DNA from: Fictibacillus phosphorivorans
GTDB lineage: Bacteria > Bacillota > Bacilli > Bacillales > Fictibacillaceae
DNA: 64,000 nucleotides
Assembly: GCF_023715845.1 (NCBI RefSeq)
Contig: NZ_JAMBOR010000012.1
Coordinates: 62,001-126,000, forward strand
Reading direction: 5' to 3'
Made by a program: the position numbers and the translations under genes. Positions 18,074 to 27,961 of this stretch are shown piece after piece. The notes beneath the pieces were generated by a model that saw nothing but the letters and a program-made list of their open reading frames with translations, was not told where the DNA came from and made no database searches. Within the stretch, counting starts at the first letter, position 1, and every line of letters starts with the position of its first letter.

Positions 18074-18224
18074 CGTTCTTCCTCCTATACTTTGAAACTT
18101 ATCCCTGTTTACTATATCAGAAATTCTTTTAAAGTGGTACTTTAGAATGCCTAAATAAAGGAGAAGATTCAACCATACAGGGCGCTTTTTTTAGTCAGGT
18201 TTACCTTTGTTGCTTTTGATAGTT

Positions 18225-18352
18225 GTTAATTTCCGCTGCAGGACTCGCTTTCCTCAGGGTGTGCGGTGAGCCCGTTTGCCGCTAAGCGTCATTAAAAGGT
18301 CTCACCTGTCCCACTCATCCTGTATGCGTCTCGCCCTTCCACTCCAATTAAC
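18225..18352 (+). repeat. Interspersed repeat, copy A (128 bp)
   Basis: Begins GTTAATTTCCGCT and ends CTCCAATTAAC. Aligns end to end with the reverse complement of copy B at the same 128-base length, about three-quarters identical by eye (shared GTGCGGTGAGCC, AGTCTC/GTCTC, CTCCAAT). GC-richer than its surroundings, no open frame. Resembles the TTTCCGCTCC...GGAGCGGAAA intergenic repeats scattered in several Bacillaceae genomes. Confidence 0.8.
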
Positions 18353-18556
18353 ACGCAATGATGAATATTACATATCTCATTTGATGCAACAAAGAGAAAG
18401 TCACATCTTTCTAAAATCTCTTCTCTAAGTAGCTGTAAGTTTTCAAACCTTAGAGATGATCAAGACTTATCTCTTTCAAAGCAACATTCAAAAATAGCAA
18501 CTTTCAGAGCCGTTTAGATCGTTGATTTTGGTGTTTCTCTTTTTCTTCTAAGGAAA
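18353..18556. other. Spacer between the inverted repeats, no gene seen
   Basis: AT-rich, stop codons in all frames, no terminator or promoter I would trust. The whole ypmA-dinG gap (18074-18784) holds no credible gene. Confidence 0.6.
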
Positions 18557-18684
18557 GTTGATTGGAGCGCAAGGTGCGAGACTCCTACGGGACGAGCGGT
18601 CAGGTGGAGACTCCTATTGGCGAGTAGCGGCAGGAGGCTCACCGCACGCCCCGTGGAAAGGGAGCACCTGGAGCGGAAATCAAC
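18557..18684 (-). repeat. Interspersed repeat, copy B (128 bp, inverted to copy A)
   Basis: Plus strand GTTGATTGGAGCG to GGAGCGGAAATCAAC. Its reverse complement matches copy A along its full length. Its termini are imperfect inverted repeats of each other (GTTGATT...AATCAAC), so a single copy can also fold. Confidence 0.8.
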
Positions 18685-18735
18685 TACTTTCAAAATCCTC
18701 TTAGAAATTATACAAAACAACCTTTCCCATAAACG

Positions 18736-18784
18736 AAAAGCCAACATCACAAGCTTAAATCTCCTTGTGTGTCAGCTTTTTTAT
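18736..18784 (-). terminator. Probable terminator of dinG
   Basis: Imperfect stem on minus: AAAAGC...CACAAG pairs with CTTGTG...GCTTTT, followed by CGTTT. Confidence 0.55.
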
Positions 18785-21595
18785 TTAATCCATCCATTCC
18801 CTGAGTTCTTCAACCAACTCGTTCACCGGTTTAATGGAAACGGGCAGTTTAGGCAAGGATTGAATGAACGATTTTCCGTAACGCGTCTCAATCATCCGTC
18901 TGTCAAAAACAAAGACTGCCCCTTTATCTCTACTGCTTCTTACCAATCGGCCGAAGCCTTGTTTGAAGCGAATGATGGCTTGAGGAAGTGAAAGATCATA
19001 GAAAGGATTTCCACCTTCCGCTTTTAATTTCTCACTTTTCGCTGCCATTACAGGTTGATCTGGAGGTGTAAACGGAAGTCTGATAATGACTAGACAGGAA
19101 AGATCATCCCCTGGGATATCGATTCCTTCCCAAAAACTGCTTGTCCCGAAAAGAATAGCGTTATCAAACCGCTGAAAATTCTTAGTCAGCCTTGCTCTGC
19201 TCCCGCTGTCAACCCCTTGTGCAATCAACATGAACTCTTCCTGGTCCATCATGGATTTAAAAGCAATATGTGTTTCTTTTAACATTTCATATGAAGTAAA
19301 CAGAACGAGCATACGGCCTTTCGTCACTTTTGCGATCTCGTATAAAGAGGTTGAAATCTTCGCTACAAACGTTTTTTGATCGACCTCGTTAATGAGTGGG
19401 ATATCGGTCGGAACCATCAGCTTCGCTTGTTCCTCATATTTAAAAGGAGATGGAAGCTGTGCGTTCAAAGGACCGAAATCGAGTAATCCAAGGCGTTCGG
19501 AAATATAACTGAACTTGTTTCTTACACTCATTGTTGCGGATGTTAAGACAACACTGCTTTTCTTACCGAAAAATTGATCAGCTAGAATCTGATCGATCTC
19601 AACCGGTTTTGCAAAAAGGGTAACGGCATGTCTCGGGCCTTTTGATTCTGCTTCCATCCAATATACTTCCTCTGATAGCGGACAAGAAAGTAGGTGATGA
19701 AGCACTGTAGCTTCATCCTGCAGATCATTTAGAACGCCTTCAATATCGACTAAGAACCCCTTTTGTTTCACGGTGAGATGTTCTTCAAACTGATCAAACT
19801 TCTTTAGCAGTCGTTTAACAGGCTTCACCAGATCTCCAATATACTGTTTCGTTCTCTCTTCCATCTCAAGAACTGGTTCAAAGAGGGCGGATTCTATATC
19901 TTTATGCGAATAACGAAGTGTATGTTTTATTATTTCTGATGAACGTGCAGATTTCGCTTTCGATAAGCAAATCGTTTTGATTTGTTTAAAAAGGTCATCA
20001 AGTTCATTTTTCGTATCTTGAAACAGATTGTCCCATTTTGCTAAATAGGTTTCATACTTTGGAACTTCCAAAAGATCAGATAGTTCTCTTAACGTATTCA
20101 TCATCCCTTCACTTTCTGTTAAAGATAGTCTGTCTAGAAGTTTAATGAATGTAAAATAATCGGTTTCTTTACCAAAATGATCACTCACTACTTCTTCAAT
20201 ATGATGCGCCTCATCCAACACTGCCTCTTTATAAGAAGGAAGCAACTGTGAGTCAGATTTTAAATCTGTAAAAATTAAAGCATGATTTGTAATGACAAGA
20301 TCAGATTCATGAGCGGCTCTTCTTTGCTTATGATAATAGCATCTCGAAAACCAAGGACAACGATGATTCAAGCATGAATTCGCATCGCTCTTTACTGTAT
20401 TCCAAAATAGTTTTCCGCCGGATGCCATGGATAGTTCTTCAACATCCCCCTGCTCTGTTTCAGTCAGCCATATGATCAATTGCGCTTTGGTAAAGTTCGT
20501 ATCATAATTGTCTTCCTGATGATCCTGAAGCGTGTGTTCAAACTTCCTCAAACATAAGTAATGATTTCTGCCTTTTAATAAAGTTGCTGTGAAATCAAAG
20601 GGCATGATTTTCTTTAATAGAGGCACGTCACGTTCCAACAACTGCTGCTGCAATTGAACGGTGTGTGTTGAAACCACGATAGGACGTTCGTTTTCCTTTG
20701 CAAAACGAACACCTGGTATGAGATAACCTAGCGATTTTCCTACCCCAGTTCCTGCCTCAATAACGAGATGCTGATTCGTATGAAGAGCTTCGTCAACAAG
20801 CTCTACCATCTTTTGCTGACTCTCACGGATCTCATAATTAGTCATATGCTTTTGCAAACTTTGTTCTAAATCAGAAGCATCTACACCCTCAAGAGCATCA
20901 TAAGATTCATTCACAGCAGGTTTAGAAGTCTTCTTAAGAGCAAGTTTCCGGTAAAAATCATATGTTTCTTCGTCCGCTAAAAACACGGACTTATCACTGA
21001 TTATATCCCTTACAATATTTTCAAGTGAACTCTGCAATTTTTTCAAAAATGGAGTTAGACGTTCGAGTGTCATTAAAGGTAAAGCTTTAAGCTTCTCTAA
21101 TAGATGTATGAGAAGCATGGCCGTAACTTCTGCATCGCTATCGGCTTGATGCGGATTATCATGTTTGAGACCTAAGTATTCGGCAAGCATTCCGAGCTGA
21201 TAGCCATCTGCCCCTAGAAGAAGCAATCTGGACAGTTCAACAGTATCAATAAGTGGCATAGATAGCCTGGAGTAACCGCAACGGTCGAGCTCCCCTTGCA
21301 AGAATGAATAGTCAAACATTACGTTATGTGCAACAAAATAAGCCCCTTCAAGCATCTGAAGGAGCTTTGGCGCTACTTCTTCAAATAACGGAGCATCTTT
21401 GACCATATCATCATTGATGCCTGTTAATTGTTCAATAAAAGGGGGGATGGGAACGCCTGGCTGGATGAACGTAGAATATCTGTCCGTTATCTGTCCTGCC
21501 TCAACGACGACCGCTCCGATCTGGATAATCCGGTCTCCTCTTGTTGCTGAATTTCCTGTTGTTTCAAAATCGATAACGACATATCGACGTGTCAT
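18785..21595 (-). CDS. dinG: DinG-type helicase with N-terminal DnaQ-like exonuclease
   Basis: 936 residues. A DEDDh exonuclease (1-170: DFETTG at 9-14, HNVMFDY at 90-96, H149/D154 region) is fused to an XPD/DinG superfamily 2 helicase with Walker A EAGTGVGKS (280-288) and DEAH (461-464). Four cysteines (C348, C408, C413, C419) sit where the 4Fe-4S cluster of XPD/DinG helicases lies. A role in damage tolerance and R-loop or blocked-fork processing is inferred from family. Confidence 0.94.
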   Translation of the reverse strand: MTRRYVVIDFETTGNSATRGDRIIQIGAVVVEAGQITDRYSTFIQPGVPIPPFIEQLTGINDDMVKDAPLFEEVAPKLLQMLEGAYFVAHNVMFDYSFLQGELDRCGYSRLSMPLIDTVELSRLLLLGADGYQLGMLAEYLGLKHDNPHQADSDAEVTAMLLIHLLEKLKALPLMTLERLTPFLKKLQSSLENIVRDIISDKSVFLADEETYDFYRKLALKKTSKPAVNESYDALEGVDASDLEQSLQKHMTNYEIRESQQKMVELVDEALHTNQHLVIEAGTGVGKSLGYLIPGVRFAKENERPIVVSTHTVQLQQQLLERDVPLLKKIMPFDFTATLLKGRNHYLCLRKFEHTLQDHQEDNYDTNFTKAQLIIWLTETEQGDVEELSMASGGKLFWNTVKSDANSCLNHRCPWFSRCYYHKQRRAAHESDLVITNHALIFTDLKSDSQLLPSYKEAVLDEAHHIEEVVSDHFGKETDYFTFIKLLDRLSLTESEGMMNTLRELSDLLEVPKYETYLAKWDNLFQDTKNELDDLFKQIKTICLSKAKSARSSEIIKHTLRYSHKDIESALFEPVLEMEERTKQYIGDLVKPVKRLLKKFDQFEEHLTVKQKGFLVDIEGVLNDLQDEATVLHHLLSCPLSEEVYWMEAESKGPRHAVTLFAKPVEIDQILADQFFGKKSSVVLTSATMSVRNKFSYISERLGLLDFGPLNAQLPSPFKYEEQAKLMVPTDIPLINEVDQKTFVAKISTSLYEIAKVTKGRMLVLFTSYEMLKETHIAFKSMMDQEEFMLIAQGVDSGSRARLTKNFQRFDNAILFGTSSFWEGIDIPGDDLSCLVIIRLPFTPPDQPVMAAKSEKLKAEGGNPFYDLSLPQAIIRFKQGFGRLVRSSRDKGAVFVFDRRMIETRYGKSFIQSLPKLPVSIKPVNELVEELREWMD

Positions 21596-21645
21596 AGCCT
21601 CTTCACCTCATTCCCCTGGGCTAACAAAAAATCAGTTGTACTTAA

Positions 21646-22029
21646 TTAGTAGACGGTAGCCTCAGGTTCAACACCGAGCATTTCTTGTATCTTATTATTC
21701 TTGTCCATGATTGCCACTTTTGGCTGATGGTTCTTAGCTTCTGCCTCATCAAACATGGCATAAGAAATAACAATAATCGTATCTCCTTCCTGAACGAGTC
21801 TTGCTGCAGCACCATTTAAACACATCACGCCGCTTCCTCTTTTTCCAGGAATAATATAAGTCTCAAAACGAGCACCATTATTATTATTTACAATTTGTAC
21901 TTTTTCGTTCGGAATCATATCAACTGCATCTAAAATATCTTCATCGATCGTGATGCTTCCAACGTAGTTTAAGTTTGATTCCGTTACAGTTGCACGGTGT
22001 ATTTTAGCTTTCATTAATGTACGGAACAT
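21646..22029 (-). CDS. panD: Aspartate 1-decarboxylase proenzyme
   Basis: 127 residues; makes beta-alanine for pantothenate. The self-cleavage Gly24-Ser25 bond (NYVGSITID) that forms the pyruvoyl group is intact, as is the [11 protein letters not shown] segment. Overlaps the 3' end of panC by 16 bases, so translation is coupled. Last gene of panBCD. Confidence 0.97.
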   Translation of the reverse strand: MFRTLMKAKIHRATVTESNLNYVGSITIDEDILDAVDMIPNEKVQIVNNNNGARFETYIIPGKRGSGVMCLNGAAARLVQEGDTIIVISYAMFDEAEAKNHQPKVAIMDKNNKIQEMLGVEPEATVY

Positions 22030-22898
22030 GTTTCTTCCCCACTTCCTTGTTTCACTAATACGTTATCTATAATAACATTATCAATTAATCGAGCTTTGCT
22101 GAATCTAACACTTAAAGCGATGATCAGCTTCTCGTCATCTTTTTCAGGAGGAAGTAGTTCAGGGTACGAGAGAACTTTACAGTATTCCACCGTTCCGACC
22201 GTATGTTCCTCCAAGTATTTTATCATCTTTTGTTCTGTCTCACCACTATCACAGTCCGATAACCAGCCTTGAGCTTTTCCTAAGCTTTGATACAAGTGAT
22301 GAGCTTGTTTTCTTTCTTCTTCTGTGAGATAAACATTTCGTGAGCTCTTCGCCAGTCCATCTGCTTCTCGTTTTGTTTCACAACCAACGATCTCAATTGG
22401 AAAATTAAAATCATCCACAAGACCTTGAACGACCGCAACCTGTTGAGCATCTTTTAAGCCGAAAAACGCTTTATCCGGTAATACGATGTGAAACAGTTTA
22501 GTAAGAACGGTTGCCACTCCGTCAAAATGTCCGATTCTGCTTTTTCCACAAAGAGCATCCGTTCTTCTGTTTACTGAGACCGTCACAACCGGTTTATCTG
22601 GATACATTTCCTTTGTGTCCGGACAAAAAAGTACGTCAGCCCCCGCTTCTTCAGCTAATTTTTTATCACGTTCGATATTCCGCGGATAACGATCGAAATC
22701 TTCATTCGGTCCAAATTGCAACGGATTGACAAAAATACTTACGGCAACAAAATCAGACTCTTGCTTCGCACGTTCAATTAAGGAAAGGTGTCCTTCATGA
22801 AGATACCCCATAGTAGGCACAAATCCAATTGTCTTCCCTGTTCTTTTTACTTCCTTCATATTGTGCTGCATCTCTTTGATGGTTTTTACGATGATCAT
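22014..22898 (-). CDS. panC: Pantothenate synthetase
   Basis: 294 residues; joins pantoate and beta-alanine with ATP. HIGH-type motif [23 protein letters not shown] and a KMSKS-like KSSRNVYL are present. Its start overlaps the panB stop by four bases. Confidence 0.97.
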   Translation of the reverse strand: MIIVKTIKEMQHNMKEVKRTGKTIGFVPTMGYLHEGHLSLIERAKQESDFVAVSIFVNPLQFGPNEDFDRYPRNIERDKKLAEEAGADVLFCPDTKEMYPDKPVVTVSVNRRTDALCGKSRIGHFDGVATVLTKLFHIVLPDKAFFGLKDAQQVAVVQGLVDDFNFPIEIVGCETKREADGLAKSSRNVYLTEEERKQAHHLYQSLGKAQGWLSDCDSGETEQKMIKYLEEHTVGTVEYCKVLSYPELLPPEKDDEKLIIALSVRFSKARLIDNVIIDNVLVKQGSGEETCSVH

Positions 22899-23734
22899 AA
22901 CTTAACGCCTCCATACAAACGGTCGATCGTTTCTGCTTTCATGTTAAAACTGTGGCTTTCCTCAGGGAACTTTATCTGCTGTACATCTTTCTTGTATTTC
23001 TCGAGTCCTCTGACCATCATATCTTTAACATTTCCGTAAGATTTCACGAATTTAGGGATATGATGAAAACCGTACCCGATCATGTCATGGTAGACCAACA
23101 CTTGACCATCTGTATGTTTTCCTGCTCCGATTCCTATAACGGGAATAGACAGTTTCTTTGCCGCAATCTCAGCAAGCTGCTGAGGCACACATTCTAGTAC
23201 AATCGCAAAGGCTCCAGCTTTTTCTATCAACAAACATTCTTCTAAAAGTCTATTTGCCTCTTCTTCTTCTTTCGCTTGTACACTGTAACCGCCTATGACT
23301 CCGACCATCTGCGGAGTTAGCCCTAGATGTCCCATCACAGGGACACCCGCGTTCGTTAATGCTTCTATAGTAGAAATGACTTCTTTTCCGCCTTCAAGTT
23401 TTACAGCAGTTGCGCCACTTTCCTGCATGATTCTTCTCGCATTGTTCAGTGTGACGTCGATGGATCCATGATAGGTCATAAACGGCATGTCTGTGACAAT
23501 AAACGTATTCGGCGCCCCGCGTTTTACTGCTTTCGTGTGATGAATCATATCTTCCAGCGTTACGGGAATGGTAGAATCGTATCCTAATACGACCATTCCT
23601 AAAGAATCTCCGACTAATATGAGATCCATCTCAGCCTTTTCACAGATCACCGCTGATGGATAATCATATGCCGTTACCATCGAAATTTTTTCGCCTTCTC
23701 TTTTCATCTTGAGAAAACTTTTTGTTGTTTTCAT
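22895..23734 (-). CDS. panB: 3-methyl-2-oxobutanoate hydroxymethyltransferase
   Basis: 279 residues; adds a hydroxymethyl group from methylene-THF to ketoisovalerate, the first committed pantothenate step. Metal-binding [19 protein letters not shown] and [15 protein letters not shown] are all seen. Start codon lies behind GGGAGG, which is itself part of a small hairpin. Preceded by a roughly 205-base leader with an intrinsic terminator (see separate entry). Confidence 0.97.
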   Translation of the reverse strand: MKTTKSFLKMKREGEKISMVTAYDYPSAVICEKAEMDLILVGDSLGMVVLGYDSTIPVTLEDMIHHTKAVKRGAPNTFIVTDMPFMTYHGSIDVTLNNARRIMQESGATAVKLEGGKEVISTIEALTNAGVPVMGHLGLTPQMVGVIGGYSVQAKEEEEANRLLEECLLIEKAGAFAIVLECVPQQLAEIAAKKLSIPVIGIGAGKHTDGQVLVYHDMIGYGFHHIPKFVKSYGNVKDMMVRGLEKYKKDVQQIKFPEESHSFNMKAETIDRLYGGVKL

Positions 23735-23939
23735 CCTTTTTAGCCTCCCTGTTTTTTAACAGGGCCAGAGTGCAAAAAAACCTTCTTCCAAATAGGAAGA
23801 AGGCATAGGAAACATCCCTAGACGTTTTGATTGTTTGCTCCCTCTGTCCCGGTCCTGATTTTGGATCTAGGCAGATATATGGTTGGTTTTAAAAAAAGCT
23901 AACGGTACAGTGCAGTTCCGCTGTGTGGATACCGCCTAT
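23735..23939 (-). promoter_or_regulatory. Long panB leader with terminator: candidate cis-regulatory RNA
   Basis: From the promoter inside the end of birA the transcript would carry about 205 bases before panB. It contains (i) a foldable 5' part, GCGGTA pairing with TACCGT and TCTG...CAGA enclosing CCT...AGG; (ii) an intrinsic terminator CCTTCTTCC/GGAAGAAGG plus seven T at 23773-23804; (iii) a hairpin CCCTGT/ACAGGG (23747-23764) that takes in part of the Shine-Dalgarno. No promoter is seen after the terminator, so termination must be conditional. A 'pan' RNA motif upstream of panB genes has been described; whether this is one needs a covariance search. Confidence 0.6.
23773..23804 (-). terminator. 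Terminator/attenuator in the panB leader
   Basis: 9 bp perfect stem, 5-base loop, T7 run on minus, 39 bases before the panB start. Confidence 0.85.
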
Positions 23940-23945
23940 AAGATT

Positions 23946-23974
23946 ATTTTATCACGTACCTGACTTAGTGAGAA
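23946..23974 (-). promoter_or_regulatory. Sigma-A promoter for panBCD
   Basis: Minus strand TTCTCA, 17 bases, then TAAAAT preceded by TGA (extended -10). Lies across the end of birA. Confidence 0.5.
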
Positions 23975-24939
23975 GGAAATTCGATATCCGCTGAATAGAT
24001 CGAATGGATCACTCCATTGTCATCTTCAAGCAGCAGGACACCTTCATCTGTAATTCCTTTTGCGTAGCCAGTTATAGATCCCGTTACAGATCTTGCTGTT
24101 ATTCTTTTTCCAAGACTGTATGCGCGTGCTTCCCATAGCAGCTTTATTACAGCAAATCCTTTATCGAGGTAGCTTTTGTATAAGTTTTCTATCTCTTGCA
24201 ATACGACCCCAGCTATTTCAGCTCGTTTGTATGTTTTTCCGCCTTCAATCGCAAGGCTTGTTGCAATTTCTGAAATTTCTTCTGTAAAGTGTTTCTTTTC
24301 CTGATTAACATTCATCCCAATTCCGACAATCACAGAATGAATGGAATCCGCTTCCGCTTGAAGCTCTGTCAGAATTCCTGCGATTTTCTTTCCTTTGATC
24401 AATAGATCATTCGGCCATTTGATAGCTGCTTCCAAACCAGTAACTTTTTCAACGGCTCTTGATACAGCAACAGCAATAAGCAATGTAAGCTGCGGAGCTT
24501 TTTGAAGTGGAATTTCCGGACGAAGGATGAGACTCATCCAGATTCCCGATCCTGACGGAGATTGCCATGCCCTTCCCAGCCTTCCTCTTCCACCGGTCTG
24601 CTCATCAGCAATCACGATGCTCCCTTCAGGAGCACTTTCTCTTGCTAAATTGTGTGCTATTTCCTGAGTGCTTTTAACAGATGCCTTATAAGTAATCTTT
24701 TTTCCGAATGATCCTTCACCTGTATAAAGAGAGACTTCCTCTGCCGTTACAAGATCAGGAGAAGTGAGCAGGCGATAGCCTCTTTTTTGTACAGCTTCAA
24801 TGGAATAGCCTGATTTTCTAAGCTCTGATATATGTTTCCATATGGCTGTACGTGAGCAGTTCAATCTTTCACTGATCTGCTGACCTGAAACAAATTCACC
24901 TTCATTTTCAGCCAGCATGTGTAATAATGCTTCTCTCAT
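23965..24939 (-). CDS. birA: Bifunctional biotin-protein ligase / biotin operon repressor
   Basis: 324 residues from the ATG that overlaps the cca stop (ATGA) and has AAGGTGGGGG upstream; a TTG eight codons earlier is unlikely. N-terminal winged helix (to about 60: SGQQISERLNCSRTAIWKHI), then the ligase core with GGRGRLGRAW and KWPNDL, and an SH3-like C-terminal domain. Biotinylates acetyl- and pyruvate carboxylase and, with biotinyl-AMP, represses biotin genes. Confidence 0.95.
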   Translation of the reverse strand: MREALLHMLAENEGEFVSGQQISERLNCSRTAIWKHISELRKSGYSIEAVQKRGYRLLTSPDLVTAEEVSLYTGEGSFGKKITYKASVKSTQEIAHNLARESAPEGSIVIADEQTGGRGRLGRAWQSPSGSGIWMSLILRPEIPLQKAPQLTLLIAVAVSRAVEKVTGLEAAIKWPNDLLIKGKKIAGILTELQAEADSIHSVIVGIGMNVNQEKKHFTEEISEIATSLAIEGGKTYKRAEIAGVVLQEIENLYKSYLDKGFAVIKLLWEARAYSLGKRITARSVTGSITGYAKGITDEGVLLLEDDNGVIHSIYSADIEFPSH

Positions 24940-26120
24940 TCTTTCCCCCACCTTCTGACCCAATCCCTGATCTCTCTTTTAGAAAGAGAGAGTTTACCTT
25001 CAACGATCTCTTTTTCTAGGTCGTTAAAGAGTTGTCCTAACCAAACCCCTGGCGTTTTTTGCTTGATCCGCACGATGTCCTCGCCGTTTAAAGGAATATC
25101 ATCTCTTGAATGAATGTTGATCTCCTCTGCAAGGCGTGTCAGTTCTTTAGCTTGTTCCTCATAGGGATCATTTTTAATAAGACACCTTAGCTTTAGCCCG
25201 GATAGTGCGGTAGTTAATCCCATATTATACAAATCGATTTTTGTCCACTGATCTTTTTTATACGAAAAAATAATGGCTAAAACCGACTGAATCACCTTAT
25301 TGGGCAGCTTCCATTTCTTTAAGAAATCTCTTTCATCGTCCACTTTAGATAAAACGGTTACTGCCGCCCATCTTTGTTCTTCCGTTTCTAAGGAACTCCA
25401 ATCAAATGACAGCATGCTCCCTTCAGAAATTTCTTCTATAGGATAGGGGAGATAAAGAAACACGCAGCAAACTTTCATAAGCTGCAATGCTTTACCAGCC
25501 CTTTCACCCTCCAGCAGTTTCTTGAACTCAACCGTTATTCTTTCTGTAGAGATTCGTTTTAAAAGGGGTGCGTTCTTTTTAAGTGCTAGTGTTGTTCGCT
25601 CTTCAATATGCATATCATACGCACTCATAAAACGAAATGCCCGCATGATACGAAGCGGATCTTCAGAAAGCCGGTGATCAGGTTCTCCTACCGTTCTAAT
25701 CTGCATGTTTCTTAAGTCTTCTCTTCCCTCGAATGGATCGATAACCTGAAAATCTTTATCCATGGCCATGGCGTTAAAAGTGAAATCTCTTCTAGACAGG
25801 TCTTCTTCTAAGTCTGTTACAAACCAAACTTTAGAAGGTCTGCGATAATCCTCGTATTCGCCTTCTTTTCTGAAGGTTGTCACTTCGTAAGAAACATGAT
25901 TATGTCTTACGATGACCGTTCCATGCTCAATGCCGACTGGAATTGTTTTAGGGAAGATTGCCTGTATTTCTTCAGGCTTCGCACTTGAAGCGATGTCTAT
26001 ATCTTTAATCGGTCGACCTAAACAATAGTCCCGTACACATCCGCCTACAAAATACGCCTTATAACCTCTTGATTCAATCTGATCAATCACATAAGAAGCT
26101 TCCTCAAATAATTTGTTCAT
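24936..26120 (-). CDS. cca: CCA tRNA nucleotidyltransferase
   Basis: 394 residues, class II enzyme adding 3' CCA to tRNAs. Motif A GGCVRDYCLGRPIKDIDIA, then RRDFTFNAMA and EDPLRIMRAFRF, and the template motif EERTTLALKK. Translation is coupled to birA downstream; 7 bases separate it from bshA upstream. Confidence 0.96.
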   Translation of the reverse strand: MNKLFEEASYVIDQIESRGYKAYFVGGCVRDYCLGRPIKDIDIASSAKPEEIQAIFPKTIPVGIEHGTVIVRHNHVSYEVTTFRKEGEYEDYRRPSKVWFVTDLEEDLSRRDFTFNAMAMDKDFQVIDPFEGREDLRNMQIRTVGEPDHRLSEDPLRIMRAFRFMSAYDMHIEERTTLALKKNAPLLKRISTERITVEFKKLLEGERAGKALQLMKVCCVFLYLPYPIEEISEGSMLSFDWSSLETEEQRWAAVTVLSKVDDERDFLKKWKLPNKVIQSVLAIIFSYKKDQWTKIDLYNMGLTTALSGLKLRCLIKNDPYEEQAKELTRLAEEINIHSRDDIPLNGEDIVRIKQKTPGVWLGQLFNDLEKEIVEGKLSLSKREIRDWVRRWGKE

Positions 26121-26127
26121 GTGAACC

Positions 26128-27258
26128 TCAACCCTTTACTAAAGAGTTATAGATTTCTTCATACTCACTCACTATTTTTTCAGATAAAAAGTTTTCTCTA
26201 ACGTGCAAAACAGCATTTTCTCTAAATCGGTTAAGTTTATCCTCATCTCTTAATAAGGAGATCGCTTTAGCAGCTACAGCATCTGTATCTCCTACTTCAA
26301 CCATATACCCGGTCTCACCATCCACGATCACTTCGGGTAACCCTCCGATGTTTGTCCCGATTACAGGTACTCCACAAGCCATCGCTTCTAATAAGACTAG
26401 TCCGAAACTTTCCTTTTCTGATAAAAGCAGTTTCAGATCACATATTGAGAATAACTCTCCAACGTTCTCTTGTTTCCCTAAAAATAACACATCATCTTCT
26501 ATATTAAGCTCACTAACTAGTTCACAAGCAACTGTAAACTCCGGACCGTTTCCGATCAGTAACAACTTTGAGTCCATTTCATTTCTAATCTTGTAAAAAG
26601 CTTGGATCACATCCTGAATCCGCTTTACGGGTCTGAAGTTTGAAATATGTACAATTACTTTTTCATGATCTTTTATTCCATATGTTTGTTTTAGCTCTAG
26701 ATGATTGTCACGTCTGTAATAAACTCGTTCATCGACAAAGTTATGCACAGGAATGATTTCTTTTTGCGTCTTCAAGAGCTGCTCTGTATCTTTTTTTAAC
26801 TGATGTGACACGGCCGTTACGCTATCAGATTTTTCGATGCCGAATTTAATCATCTCACTTAATGAGGGATCGTAACCCAACACCGTGATATCTGTTCCAT
26901 GAAGTGTTGTAACAATTTTAATATGATCATCTAACATCTGTTTTGCGAGGACAGCACATACGGCGTGCGGCACAGCGTAATGTACATGCAGTATATCTAG
27001 CTTCTCTCGTTTTGCTACCTCAGCCATTTTGCTTGCTAGAGCAAGGTCATAGGGTGGATACTGAAAGACCGAATACTGGTTTACGTCTACTTCATGGAAA
27101 AAAATGTTTGGATAAAACTTTCCAAGACGGAAAGGTAAGCTCGACGTGATAAAGTGTATTTCATGGCCTCTCTCTGCGAGCATTTTACCTAGTTCAGTAG
27201 CCACCACCCCTGACCCTCCGACTGTCGGATAGCAGGTGATCCCGATTTTCAACTTCAT
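26128..27258 (-). CDS. bshA: N-acetyl-alpha-D-glucosaminyl L-malate synthase
   Basis: 376-residue GT4 retaining glycosyltransferase with N-terminal [12 protein letters not shown] and C-terminal [19 protein letters not shown]. First step of bacillithiol synthesis: UDP-GlcNAc plus L-malate. Lies directly downstream of bshB1, as in B. subtilis, which fixes the family assignment. Confidence 0.95.
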   Translation of the reverse strand: MKLKIGITCYPTVGGSGVVATELGKMLAERGHEIHFITSSLPFRLGKFYPNIFFHEVDVNQYSVFQYPPYDLALASKMAEVAKREKLDILHVHYAVPHAVCAVLAKQMLDDHIKIVTTLHGTDITVLGYDPSLSEMIKFGIEKSDSVTAVSHQLKKDTEQLLKTQKEIIPVHNFVDERVYYRRDNHLELKQTYGIKDHEKVIVHISNFRPVKRIQDVIQAFYKIRNEMDSKLLLIGNGPEFTVACELVSELNIEDDVLFLGKQENVGELFSICDLKLLLSEKESFGLVLLEAMACGVPVIGTNIGGLPEVIVDGETGYMVEVGDTDAVAAKAISLLRDEDKLNRFRENAVLHVRENFLSEKIVSEYEEIYNSLVKG

Positions 27259-27268
27259 AACGAACTCC

Positions 27269-27961
27269 TTATAAATTTTTGGTCACATACGTCTGTTCTG
27301 GAATAAATCCTTCTGCATAAAGGGTACCCGCTTCAAGTCCAAACAGTTTGTCCCTTGCTTCAACACGTTCGATATATCCGTTGGTGAGTGGTGTATCTAC
27401 ACTCCCTGCACGTTTAACAAACTGAGAAGGATACGCTTTTAAAGCTTCTATCTTGTAAGAATACGAATCACTAACATCCATAAAAAGAGACGGTCTTTCC
27501 GTACTGTTTATAAAATAATAGAAAATGTTCCTTACTTTATGTGCATTTCGTTCATTTGGATCTTTAATATTTTTAATCCCAGCTGAGAAGACCGCTTCTT
27601 TTACAAGCTTAGCGCAATTCCCATGATCTGGATGACGGTCAACCCAATAAGGGGCAAATACATACTCCGGTTTGTACTTTCGGATGCAGGAAACCATTTT
27701 TAAGATGAACGCTTCGTGTAGGTACAAACCTCTGTCTGGAAGCTGAAGATTCACTCTTTCTTTGACACCTAAAATATGAGCAGCTCCCTCCGCTTCTTTC
27801 TTTCTGATTTCTACACTGCCGTTCGATGAGAGCTCGGCTTCAGTTAAGTCACAGATGATGACTTCACGGCCACTTTCTGTCTCTTTTTTAATAGCTGCCC
27901 CCATTCCTATCTCTACATCATCTGCATGTGCGCCGAAAGCTAACCAGTTTTTTAGGCTCAT
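27269..27961 (-). CDS. bshB1: Bacillithiol biosynthesis deacetylase BshB1
   Basis: 230 residues, PIG-L/LmbE zinc deacetylase. Zinc-binding [11 protein letters not shown] and the distal HPDHGNC motif present. Removes acetate from GlcNAc-malate. Start overlaps the mgsA stop (ATGA). Confidence 0.94.
   Translation of the reverse strand: MSLKNWLAFGAHADDVEIGMGAAIKKETESGREVIICDLTEAELSSNGSVEIRKKEAEGAAHILGVKERVNLQLPDRGLYLHEAFILKMVSCIRKYKPEYVFAPYWVDRHPDHGNCAKLVKEAVFSAGIKNIKDPNERNAHKVRNIFYYFINSTERPSLFMDVSDSYSYKIEALKAYPSQFVKRAGSVDTPLTNGYIERVEARDKLFGLEAGTLYAEGFIPEQTYVTKNL

Noticed and set aside
23735-23964. T-box or known riboswitch class in the panB leader
   Set aside because: No AGGGTGGAACCGCG-like T-box core and no motif I can assign to thiamine, FMN, SAM, lysine or glycine riboswitches; kept only as an unassigned attenuator.
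24940-24963. Longer birA start (TTG upstream)
   Set aside because: It lies inside cca without a ribosome site, while the ATG overlapping the cca stop has one and gives the usual BirA length.
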